Source: CAYVBE01 sp964448935 (GTDB taxonomy: Bacteria; Planctomycetota; Brocadiia; SM23-32). Taken from it: a stretch of DNA of 16,023 nt. How positions within the stretch are numbered: the first letter of the stretch is position 1; the number at the start of each line of letters is the position of its first letter. The stretch covers positions 1 through 16,023 of the forward strand of contig CAYVBE010000085.1 of NCBI GenBank assembly GCA_964448935.1. The letters run 5' to 3'. Both the position numbers and the translations under genes were made by a program. The notes under the pieces were generated by a model. It was not told the origin of the DNA. It did no database searches and saw only the letters and a list, made by a program, of their open reading frames with translations. Positions 7,918 through 14,715 of this stretch are shown here, piece by piece.

Positions 7918-8010
7918 CCTGCAAGGGCACGACATAAAAGCCCAGGGCAAGTCCGAAGGACGCCGCCCTGGGTACGGTGGACACCACCGAAGTCTGAGCC
8001 CTGGAGGGGC
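7914..8010 (+). repeat. Multi-hairpin intergenic repeat, copy B
   Basis: Read on the plus strand this unit has four stems. They are a perfect 7-bp hairpin GTGCCCTGCAAGGGCAC (7914-7930); the spacer GACATAAAA; a long stem CCCAGGGC (7941-7948) with GCCCTGGG (7965-7972) enclosing an inner GTCC-GAA-GGAC hairpin (7951-7961); a 6-bp stem CGGTGG-aca-CCACCG (7975-7989); and a closing GCCCTGGAGGGGC hairpin (7998-8010). The order matches copy A in inverted orientation. It contains no credible open frame. It resembles REP-like or small-RNA-like intergenic repeats, but no class can be named from the sequence alone. Confidence 0.7.
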
Positions 8011-8057
8011 GGAACATAACCCTTGCGAACCGATGCCTTTCTGCATACCGATGTATC

Positions 8058-8150
8058 GCCCTTTCAGGGCTCTCTTGTTTTAGGATACCTTTCCCAGGGC
8101 TGCACCCGGGGGGCTTGCCCTGGGCTCTTATGTCAGGCTCCTTCAGAGCC
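8058..8150 (-). repeat. Multi-hairpin intergenic repeat, copy A (inverted relative to copy B)
   Basis: Read on the minus strand this unit has the same layout as copy B: a first hairpin GGCTCTGAAGGAGCC (8136-8150), the spacer TGACATAAGA, a stem GCCCAGGGC / GCCCTGGG (8117-8124 with 8093-8100), a spacer of about 20 bases, and a last hairpin GCCCTGAAAGGGC (8058-8070). It begins five bases after the stop of the GH106-like gene, so its first hairpin could also act in transcript-end formation, although no T-run follows. The two copies face each other across a centre at about 8011-8057 that holds a direct repeat ACCGATG and a small ATGC...GCAT hairpin. Confidence 0.7.
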
Positions 8151-8155
8151 ACATC

Positions 8156-11100
8156 TTACGTCTTCAGAAGCCAGAGTTTCGGCGGTTCCATCAGGCCGCT
8201 GGGCTGCTTCTTGTATGCCTCTCCGGGCGGGGTGTGTTCCGGCGCGGGGCGGTAGCTCCAGATGCCCGGCAGGCCGTCCACGAAGTGCGGCCCCATGAAG
8301 TTCCGCATGTTGCCGATCACGTCCACGGAAAACTCGTGCTCTCCGGCGGCTATCGGCCGATCGAGGCGGAGGGAATACGGCGGGTGCAGGATGATCCCCG
8401 CCCCCTCGCCGTCCAGCGAGACATCGGCCACGGACCCTGCCCACTCGCCGAGCTGCACCTCAAGCCCGTCGCACTGCCCGTTGGCCCGGAACGCGTAGCG
8501 GTAGCGCACCTTGCGGTGGTAGAACGGCATCCCCTGCGCCGTCCAGTCGCCGTGCTCCGGTGCGCACGGCGCGACGGCCCGGAATCCGCACTTGGTCGGC
8601 TCCAGTGAGAAGTTTCCAAGCAGATAGGCCGGCATGATCTCGCACAGCACGTGGAACGGCTCGGCGTGGAGAGTCAGCACGTTCTCCCCCGGCCGCACCA
8701 GCTCCCCGACCGGCACCGCCCGTGCTTCCGGATCGAACCACCGCTCCGCCGCGTCCCGGTCTATCGGCTGCCCGTTGAGGTCGGCCTCGTAGAGGTAGAG
8801 CCGCTCGACGCCCAGCCGCAGGCCCGCCTCGCCCGCCACTTCGTCGTCCACCACGAACCGGTAGGAGACGGTCAGGTCGCTGTCCGGCGGGATGGGCCGG
8901 GCGATGTTGTTGCGCTTGAACTGCTTGCTTCCCGACACGCTGCCCTCGAAGCCCTGCAGGCGCCAGTTCGCGTCGTCGGCGATCACGGTGTTGACGTCCT
9001 CGACCCGCCGGCCGCCGGCCTCCAGCGTGCAGTAGTCCAGGAAGAGCGCGTTGGGGCTGATGCGTTCGATGCCGGCTGTGTTAAGTTCCACCGCCGTCCG
9101 CTCGGGCTCGGGCCTGGGTTGGGCGGGCGTCAACTCCTCATCGCTGACCACCCAAAGCGCGTGCCCGCGTGAGGGCAGATGGAGAGACAGGATGATGTCG
9201 CCGCCCTCCCGCCGGGCGTCCATTACGCGCGTCCCGGCGGAGGCCGTGTCGAATTCCACGGCGGACCGTCCTTCGAGGCGAACCTCGGCGCTCAGCGGCT
9301 CCGGCCACGGGTTGCAGAGATAGAAGACCCTCTCGCCCTCGTCGGTCAGCGCGCGACGCCAGCAGAGCTCCCCCGGCAGCGCCGCGCCGTCCGGGTCGGT
9401 CAGGCGCGGCGGCACGGCCGCTCGCACCGAGTCCACCAGGTCCGAAACGCTATCCACCGTCCGCCACCGGTCCGGGAACTCCTCCCGCAACGCAGCCGGA
9501 GCGCCGGATGGGCGTGCATTGATGCGGTCCGGGCCCTCGCCGACGGTCAGCACGGTTCCGCCGGCCTCCAGGTAGTCGCGCAACAGTTCGAGCGTCTCGG
9601 GCCGCATGGTCTCCATGCCCTCGGGGATGACAACCAGTTCATACGCGCGCTCGCCGACCGTCAGCCGGCCGCCCTCGGCTCCCCCGAATTCCTCCAGGAT
9701 GAACTCGTCCCCCAGATCGTAGTCCACCTGCGCCCCATGCAGCGCCAGCACGGTATCGAGCTGGCTCTCGGCGATTCGTCTGAGGTCGCCCTCGCCCATG
9801 CTGCGGTAGTTGACGCCGGGCTCCCAGTGCATCCAGGCGGTTCCGACAGGGTGCAGCAGCAGCACGCGGTTGTCCTCCCGCCCCTGCGCCAGCACGGCGT
9901 TGGCGCGGTTCACGTGCTCGGCCTGCAGATGGTAGTAGGGCCACCACGGGCTGTGGTCGGAGAGCGTGTGAGGCCAGTCGTATTTGCGCCGCCCGGCAAG
10001 GCTTACGTGCGCCAGGTGCGGGTCCATCACGTTGATGCCGAGCGACAGCAGGTAATCCTCCAGCGGCTTGAAGACGTCGAACGCCGCCCCGTAGCCCGCC
10101 CCCCCGGTGGACTCCGCCAACGCCCACTCGCGCCCGAGCTGGTTGACCACGCTGCTCAACTCCTTCAGGATCAGCAGGTAGCCCTTGTTCTCCTCCGGGG
10201 TGGACGCCTCGAACTGGAACCCCAGCAGGTCCACTCCGGGGGCCTGCATCCAGCGTAGCGACGCCATGTCGTCCGGCTGGCTGCGCGGGGAGGGCCAGCT
10301 CTCGATCAGGTGCCCGGTGAACTCCAGCCCATGCTCGGCGCACCAGTCGTAGATGGGCTGCATGAAATTCTCGTTGAACAGCCGGCTGAGGGTCTGCCAG
10401 TAGTCGTGCCGCACTTCCCGCGAGCCGTCCGTGGTGAACCACAACTCGACGATCCGGTCGCGCAGGGCGTAGCCGTGCTCCAGGCAGAACTCACGCTCGA
10501 GGTGCGCCGAGAACGGCGCTCCGCCGCGCCCCAGTAGCTGCGGCTCGTCGCAGAACATCAGCCGCGTGGTGTCGCCGAACCAGTCCCCGCCCCAGTCGTA
10601 GTAGCGATCGTGCGTGGACGCCAGGAAGGCGTCGGTAGTCTCGCGTTTGGTCAGATCGGGTCCGGGGAAGCCCGCGCCGGTCGGCGACAGCGACGGGGTC
10701 CGCACCTCAAACACATACACCGAGCCCTCCCGGGCCGCCTCCCGTGCGGCGTCGGCGTCCTTAATCTGCCCGGGCGGATCGCCGGGGCGCGCACAGGCCA
10801 CCGCGTCGTGGGGCACCTTCGCCGGATCGCTCACGGTTTTCACGGTGAGCGTCTGCTGGACCAGGTGCGGGTGCTCGCTCACCACGTGACCGCCCGCCTC
10901 GCCGCCGGGGCAGGTGAACTCGTCGTAGATCTGCATCTCCAGCCCCAGGCGCTGCGCCTCGCGGCAGGCGTGCGCCCAGAGTTCGAACCAGCGGTCCGAG
11001 ATGTAGGCCGTGGTCAGGCCGGGGCGGGCGTGGGGGAAGAGTCCGCCCACTTTCTGTTCGGCAAACTGCTCCAGTTGCTCGGTCAGCCGCTCCTCGGTCA

Positions 11101-11179
11101 GCTCCGTGTTCCACGACCACTGGGGCATCGTGCGGTAGCGTCGCGGCGGGTCCTCAAACAGCTTCTTCAGGCGTTCCAT
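8156..11179 (-). CDS. GH106-like glycosyl hydrolase (alpha-L-rhamnosidase-type)
   Basis: 1007 residues, close to the roughly 1000 expected for GH106-like enzymes, without a signal peptide. Barrel motifs in order: MPQWSWNTELTEERL (18-32), GGLFPHARPGL (45-55), EMQIYDEFTCPGGEAGG (81-97), LMFCDEPQLLG (207-217), HDYWQTLSRLFNENF (258-272), EFTGHLIES (286-294), EWALAESTGGAGYG (351-364), NVMDPHLAHVSLAGRRKYDWP (383-403), then SPWWPYYH and LLLHPVGTAW. The conserved acidic residues Glu212, Glu293 and Glu356 are candidates for catalysis or metal binding. The C-terminal third (from about 700) is beta-rich and looks like a galactose-binding jelly roll. GH106 members remove L-rhamnose from complex glycans, but many relatives carry this barrel with untested activity. 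The start ATG 11179 has GAGGTGA at 11184-11190; the longer GTG/TTG-type start ten codons upstream lacks such a site. It follows the TIM-barrel gene after 60 bases and ends at the structured intergenic region. Confidence 0.8.
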   Translation of the reverse strand: MERLKKLFEDPPRRYRTMPQWSWNTELTEERLTEQLEQFAEQKVGGLFPHARPGLTTAYISDRWFELWAHACREAQRLGLEMQIYDEFTCPGGEAGGHVVSEHPHLVQQTLTVKTVSDPAKVPHDAVACARPGDPPGQIKDADAAREAAREGSVYVFEVRTPSLSPTGAGFPGPDLTKRETTDAFLASTHDRYYDWGGDWFGDTTRLMFCDEPQLLGRGGAPFSAHLEREFCLEHGYALRDRIVELWFTTDGSREVRHDYWQTLSRLFNENFMQPIYDWCAEHGLEFTGHLIESWPSPRSQPDDMASLRWMQAPGVDLLGFQFEASTPEENKGYLLILKELSSVVNQLGREWALAESTGGAGYGAAFDVFKPLEDYLLSLGINVMDPHLAHVSLAGRRKYDWPHTLSDHSPWWPYYHLQAEHVNRANAVLAQGREDNRVLLLHPVGTAWMHWEPGVNYRSMGEGDLRRIAESQLDTVLALHGAQVDYDLGDEFILEEFGGAEGGRLTVGERAYELVVIPEGMETMRPETLELLRDYLEAGGTVLTVGEGPDRINARPSGAPAALREEFPDRWRTVDSVSDLVDSVRAAVPPRLTDPDGAALPGELCWRRALTDEGERVFYLCNPWPEPLSAEVRLEGRSAVEFDTASAGTRVMDARREGGDIILSLHLPSRGHALWVVSDEELTPAQPRPEPERTAVELNTAGIERISPNALFLDYCTLEAGGRRVEDVNTVIADDANWRLQGFEGSVSGSKQFKRNNIARPIPPDSDLTVSYRFVVDDEVAGEAGLRLGVERLYLYEADLNGQPIDRDAAERWFDPEARAVPVGELVRPGENVLTLHAEPFHVLCEIMPAYLLGNFSLEPTKCGFRAVAPCAPEHGDWTAQGMPFYHRKVRYRYAFRANGQCDGLEVQLGEWAGSVADVSLDGEGAGIILHPPYSLRLDRPIAAGEHEFSVDVIGNMRNFMGPHFVDGLPGIWSYRPAPEHTPPGEAYKKQPSGLMEPPKLWLLKT

Positions 11180-11239
11180 GGTTTCACCTCTTTTCTGGGT
11201 CACTTGCACGTAGGCGAACAGGTATGCACTCCCTCGTCT

Positions 11240-12127
11240 TCATTGCGGCGGGGGTATGTGGAGATCGTCCGGCCCCTGCTCGCTGACGGTCAGGTCGGGA
11301 TATGTCGAGTCTATCATCTCGCGGATTATCTCGCAGTAGCGGACCTTCTGGCGCGGCTGGCCGTGCAGCTCCTGCTTCAGGTAGCACGGCGCGGAGACGC
11401 GGATGATCTCCGGGCACTGATTCACACGGGAGAAGTTACCCAGCGACTCCCACCCGAAGATGACGATGTCCATGGGGATGTCCACGGTCTGCCGGATGGC
11501 TGCGAACATGGGCAGCTCCAGGTCGGTGACCGGGTTGAAGCTGTCCGCGCCGATCTCCTCCAGCAGCTTCGCGCCGGCGGGGCTGCGGTACCCGGCGGTG
11601 TAGGAGACCTTGAAGATCACGTCGTCGGGGATGTCTCCCGCGTCGCGCATCTTCGCCAGCAGGTAGAGCGCGCCCTCGTCGTAGAGCAGGAACGCGCGCA
11701 GGCCGGCGTCGTAGCAGCGCAGGATGGACTGCACCAGGTACGTCACATTGTCCGCCCCGCGCAGCCGCCAGCCGCCCCACTTGCCGAAGTCCGTCTCCGC
11801 GTGCCGCCCGATGTCCGTGATGGACTTCGGTCCGGGGTCCATCACGATCTCGAACCGCTGCTCGTGGGCCACCTCGACCAGTTCGGCCAGTTGGTCCTGC
11901 GTCCAGTTGTTGCCCCCGCCCATGATGATGCGGTGGATGGGAATATCGCGCTTCTCCTTTTCGTCTATCAGCTCCCGGAGCGCCTCCACGGAGCCGATGC
12001 CAGAAATCTCATTACGGTAGTGCGCCCCGTCGGGGAAGTGCTTCTCGGAGGCCGGCAGGTCGTAGCGGTCCCGCGCCGCGATGCCCTGCCTCTCGATCAT
12101 CCGGCGGATGTCCTCAATGCTTCTCAT
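11240..12127 (-). CDS. U32-peptidase-like TIM-barrel protein
   Basis: 295 residues, no signal peptide. It starts at ATG 12127 with AAGGAG at 12134-12139, and overlaps the end of the preceding beta-helix gene by 14 bases, a strong sign of coupled translation. The N-terminus (MRSIEDIRRMIERQGIAARD, then YDLPASEKHFPDGAHYRNEI at 22-41) and the barrel strands IHRIIMGGGNN (64-74), FEIVMDPGP (92-100), AFLLYDEGALYLL (145-157), IFKVSYTAGY (171-180), ADSFNPVTDLELP (194-206) and IVIFGWES (221-228) recall proteins that databases label peptidase U32-like. The family fold is known for collagenase-like peptidases and for tRNA/ubiquinone hydroxylation factors. The protein has only three Cys (138, 239-equivalent and 248-265 region), so an iron-sulfur cluster is not obvious. 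In this locus it more likely acts on a small molecule or sugar acid than as a protease, but that is a guess. Confidence 0.6.
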   Translation of the reverse strand: MRSIEDIRRMIERQGIAARDRYDLPASEKHFPDGAHYRNEISGIGSVEALRELIDEKEKRDIPIHRIIMGGGNNWTQDQLAELVEVAHEQRFEIVMDPGPKSITDIGRHAETDFGKWGGWRLRGADNVTYLVQSILRCYDAGLRAFLLYDEGALYLLAKMRDAGDIPDDVIFKVSYTAGYRSPAGAKLLEEIGADSFNPVTDLELPMFAAIRQTVDIPMDIVIFGWESLGNFSRVNQCPEIIRVSAPCYLKQELHGQPRQKVRYCEIIREMIDSTYPDLTVSEQGPDDLHIPPPQ

Positions 12128-14462
12128 TGTTCGCTCCTTGCTGACGCGGTCCGTAGTGTGGCTCCGGACGGCCCCGCTCGTGCGGCCCGACGTCCGGCCC
12201 GTCGCCTTCAAAGCCATCGTTCACGTTCGGCAGCAGGACGGCGCGGTCAACCAGAGCTTCATCCCCATGCCTCTCGAAGGTGAAACCGTGCCTCTCGACC
12301 CCTACCGCACGGCGGAAGGCGTCGAAGTCCTCCTCCAACACCTCCCCTTGCGGCGTGGCCAGCCGCCATTTCTCCGGGCGCTCCACCTGGCCACCCCGCA
12401 GGAGCCGGTAGGCGTTGCCGTCAATGCGCCCGGGGACGGAGTCCACGTCGAGGTTGAACAGCATCGGTTTCCAGCTCCACTCCACCAGGTTGTTGACGAA
12501 CTCGTGCTTCCCGCCGCGCGCCGCAAGCGAACCGAGCCGGGTGTGATAGACCACCGCTCCCGAAGGATGCGTCGCGAACTTCCACGGCTGTCCCAGGTTG
12601 CGGATGAAGTAGACCGGGCCGCCCCAGAGCGGCTGGCAGGAGAAGCTGCACCTGTTGCGCATGAAGCGCACGTTGCGCACGCTGCCGTCCGCCTCGCCGG
12701 CGTTGTCGCCGCTCCGCCCGACAACGTTGTTGTAGAAATCAATGCCGATGGCCGGGCGGCCGAACTCCGGGTCGCCGTGGCCGTTGGTGGTCACGTTCAG
12801 GTTATCCCAGAAGGCGTCAATCTCGTTGTAGCAGACCACGTGGCCCGTGCCCAGCACGTTCACGCCGTAGCCGAATTCGCGGTCGAACGTCTGGTTGTTG
12901 CCCGCGTCCTTGATTCGGTTCACCTGCCGGCAGCGCATGTGGTTGTCGGCGATGTAGAAGTCGCGGCAGCGCCCGCTGGTGCCCATCACGCCGTATCCGA
13001 TGTCCTCAAAGCGGCAGCGTTTGACGGTCAGCCCGCTCGCACCGTTCAGGAACTGGATGCCGGCCTTGACGGCAATCTTGGCGTTGCGGAAGGTCAGGCC
13101 CTCGAAGTAGATGTTGTCCGCCGCGCGCACGTCGAAGAGCGTGTCGCAGCCGGCCCCGTCTATGATCACCGGCCCGTCGCCGGCGGCGGTGAGCACGATG
13201 GGTTCGGTCGGAGTGCCGCTTCGCGTGAACGCGTGGGTGCCGTGGACCCAGGAGCCGTCCTCGGGGTCTCCCGGACGCCGGACCTTATAGGTCCCGGCGT
13301 GGAGCTTCACGATGTCGCCGGGGCGGGCCTCGTCGGGGATAAGCCGGTCGCGGTAACCGACCACGGCCTCATGGTTCAGTAGATCGGACGGCGCGCCGTC
13401 CACGGTGTTCCCCGCGATCTGGTAGCCCGTGCATCGGGGGTTGGCAGCCAGGAGGGGCAAATCTACCTCCTCGAAGGAGCAGTCAATCAGCCTCAACCCG
13501 CGCGCGCCGCGGCTCGCATCGCCGGCCTTGACGGCGATCCGGCAGTTGCGGAAAGTGATTCCGCGGAAGACCAGGTTATCAGCGTGCGTGACGTCGAAGA
13601 GCGTGTCGCAGCCGGCGCCGTCGAAGACGACCGGCCCGTCCCCCGCGGCCCGGATCACGATGGGTTGCACGGGCGTCCCGGACTCGGCCAGGAAGTGCGT
13701 GCCGTGGAACCACAGGCTGTAGCCGGCTTTCTCGCGGTAGTCGCACCGGTTGCTGCGGTATTCGCCGGCGTGGACCACGATGGTGTCGCCGGGCTCCACA
13801 CGGTCGGGGTCCCACATCCAATCGCAGTAGGCGGTGTAGCCGTAAAAGGCATGCAGGAGGCCGCGACGGGCATTCTCGAACTCGCCCATCCGCCCCCGGT
13901 CCGCATCTTGGGGGAATACGTGCAGCGTCTCGCCGCTGACGTCCGGCACGGGGCCGGCGGACACCGTGTCCGCCATCTGGTGCACCGGCACCCGCTCGAC
14001 ATCCCCCGGATGCAGATCGAAAACGCGACCCCCGCTGGCCGGCACGGGTTCCGGCCGGGTGCGTACGATGACCGCGCGCACCGCGTCACCGCGCACCCCG
14101 TCCGGGTCCTTCAACTCCAGCCGCACCTCGTATTTGGTATCCGGCTCCAGGTCGAAGATGCTGCCCCCGAAGGTGTTGGGCGTCTCCCAGACCGGCGGCG
14201 TCCACCTGGGGTCGCCGCACCTTTCGCCGTTGGTGCGCCACAGGTCCATTCCCCGGCGCCACTCCTCGTTTCCTACCTCCCGGAACCGCAGCTCACAGGC
14301 GCCGTCTCCGTCATCATCGCCCTCGATTGGCCAGTGGAAACCCAGACAGGTCAGCGTCGGCGGGTCAACCGTTAGCTCGCCCGGCGTAATGGAATCCTCG
14401 GCGCGGACCGGCCCCGCTGCCGACAGGAGCAGCAATATGCCGAGTGTCAGAGGCACCCTCAC
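12114..14462 (-). CDS. Secreted right-handed beta-helix protein with internal duplication
   Basis: 782 residues from GTG 14462. This start is chosen because AGGAGGAGG (14472-14480) lies nine bases ahead and the protein then opens with a signal peptide (VRVPLTLGILLLLSAAGPVRA, 1-21); an upstream ATG at 14498 would add twelve charged residues. Residues 27-138 are the FN3-like head (PPTLTCLGFHW at 34-44, DPDGVRGD at 119-126). An HVFP strand follows at 181-184, and the helix starts with PGDTIVVHAGEY (224-235). A segment of about 155 residues is repeated (224-352 and 381-508), each with HGTH, SGTP, AAGDGPV and DGAGCDTLFDV. Later coils have FYNNVVGRSG and NRCSFSCQ. The C-terminus (LLPNVNDGFEGDGPDVGPHE then PHYGPR) is the usual family tail. 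The TAG of the preceding gene ends one base before this start. Polysaccharide lyase or binding function is possible; no catalytic triad is recognised. Confidence 0.85.
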   Translation of the reverse strand: MRVPLTLGILLLLSAAGPVRAEDSITPGELTVDPPTLTCLGFHWPIEGDDDGDGACELRFREVGNEEWRRGMDLWRTNGERCGDPRWTPPVWETPNTFGGSIFDLEPDTKYEVRLELKDPDGVRGDAVRAVIVRTRPEPVPASGGRVFDLHPGDVERVPVHQMADTVSAGPVPDVSGETLHVFPQDADRGRMGEFENARRGLLHAFYGYTAYCDWMWDPDRVEPGDTIVVHAGEYRSNRCDYREKAGYSLWFHGTHFLAESGTPVQPIVIRAAGDGPVVFDGAGCDTLFDVTHADNLVFRGITFRNCRIAVKAGDASRGARGLRLIDCSFEEVDLPLLAANPRCTGYQIAGNTVDGAPSDLLNHEAVVGYRDRLIPDEARPGDIVKLHAGTYKVRRPGDPEDGSWVHGTHAFTRSGTPTEPIVLTAAGDGPVIIDGAGCDTLFDVRAADNIYFEGLTFRNAKIAVKAGIQFLNGASGLTVKRCRFEDIGYGVMGTSGRCRDFYIADNHMRCRQVNRIKDAGNNQTFDREFGYGVNVLGTGHVVCYNEIDAFWDNLNVTTNGHGDPEFGRPAIGIDFYNNVVGRSGDNAGEADGSVRNVRFMRNRCSFSCQPLWGGPVYFIRNLGQPWKFATHPSGAVVYHTRLGSLAARGGKHEFVNNLVEWSWKPMLFNLDVDSVPGRIDGNAYRLLRGGQVERPEKWRLATPQGEVLEEDFDAFRRAVGVERHGFTFERHGDEALVDRAVLLPNVNDGFEGDGPDVGPHERGRPEPHYGPRQQGANNEKH
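12939..13793 (-). repeat. Tandem beta-helix module duplication
   Basis: Two modules of about 128 residues (bases 13407-13793 and 12939-13322) share the order PGD-x-[IV]-x-x-HAG-[ET]-Y, HGTH, SGTP, PIV, AAGDGPV, DGAGCDTLFDV, ADN, TFRN, IAVKAG. The DNA around DGAGCDTLFDV is almost unchanged between copies: bases 13591-13622 and 13129-13160 differ at one of 32 positions. The offset is exactly 462 bases (154 codons), so the copies are in frame. Confidence 0.8.
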
Positions 14463-14463
14463 C

Positions 14464-14715
14464 CTATCCACCCTCCTCCTCGGAGTTTCTCGGTCCATAG
14501 TGCGGCATGTCTTCGCCATATTCCAACATGCCGATGTCCGGGGCTTTGCCCTTGTAGTCGTCGTTGATGTTCGGCAGGCGCACTCCGGCGTCAACCAGAG
14601 GGGAGCCCTCGGCCGGGGCAGTTCCCCGGAGAATGGCCCGCAGGTTTTCTACCACCACCGCATGCTCGCACCAGCCGATCGCTTCGCTCAGAGCCTCGGC
14701 CGTGTCGAACTCGCC
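14464..14715 (-). pseudogene. Detached C-terminal tail of the first beta-helix protein, behind an in-frame TAG
   Basis: These 83 codons continue in exactly the same frame as the beta-helix gene that stops at 14716-14718. They encode the usual family C-terminus: GSPLVDAGVRLPNINDDYKG, APDIGMLEYG, then PHYGPR, closing at a second TAG (14464-14466). The next gene's tail aligns to it (LVDRAVLLPNVNDGFEG and PHYGPR). No Shine-Dalgarno is apparent before the internal GTG codons near 14658, so separate translation is unlikely. It is either a recent nonsense mutation, amber read-through, or a base-call error. Confidence 0.75.
14472..14480 (-). promoter_or_regulatory. Ribosome binding site for the second beta-helix gene
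   Basis: AGGAGGAGG on the minus strand, inside the last codons of the upstream beta-helix tail and nine bases ahead of GTG 14462. With the stop-to-start spacing of one base (TAG-g-GTG) it points to coupled translation of the two genes. Confidence 0.6.

Larger units (their letters stand above)
7808..8155. other. Structured intergenic region between GH106-like and PQQ genes
   Basis: This 348-base stretch is the only long non-coding segment in the window. It holds the two inverted repeat units (7914-8010 and 8058-8150), the alternating GTGTG/CACAC arms (7861-7917) and the ribosome site of the PQQ gene. I found no convincing sigma-70 promoter and no Rho-independent terminator with a T-run. Short open frames crossing it follow the repeat sequence and show no protein family. 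Confidence 0.75.

Noticed and set aside
8136..8150. Rho-independent terminator after the GH106-like gene
   Set aside because: A GGCTC/GAGCC hairpin lies just after the stop, but no T-run follows on the minus strand and the hairpin is part of the repeat unit. A role in transcript-end formation stays possible.
7914..8150. CRISPR array
   Set aside because: There are only two units, in opposite orientation and each with several stems. No regular short direct repeats with unique spacers and no cas genes are seen.
7853..8152. Small coding genes in the intergenic region (several frames of 65-99 codons on both strands)
   Set aside because: They run through the hairpin repeats, show no protein family and have no supporting ribosome sites.
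14464..14658. Independent small gene of 64 codons starting at GTG 14658
   Set aside because: It is in the same frame as the preceding beta-helix gene, begins in the middle of a conserved tail and has no Shine-Dalgarno. It is the tail cut off by the amber codon.
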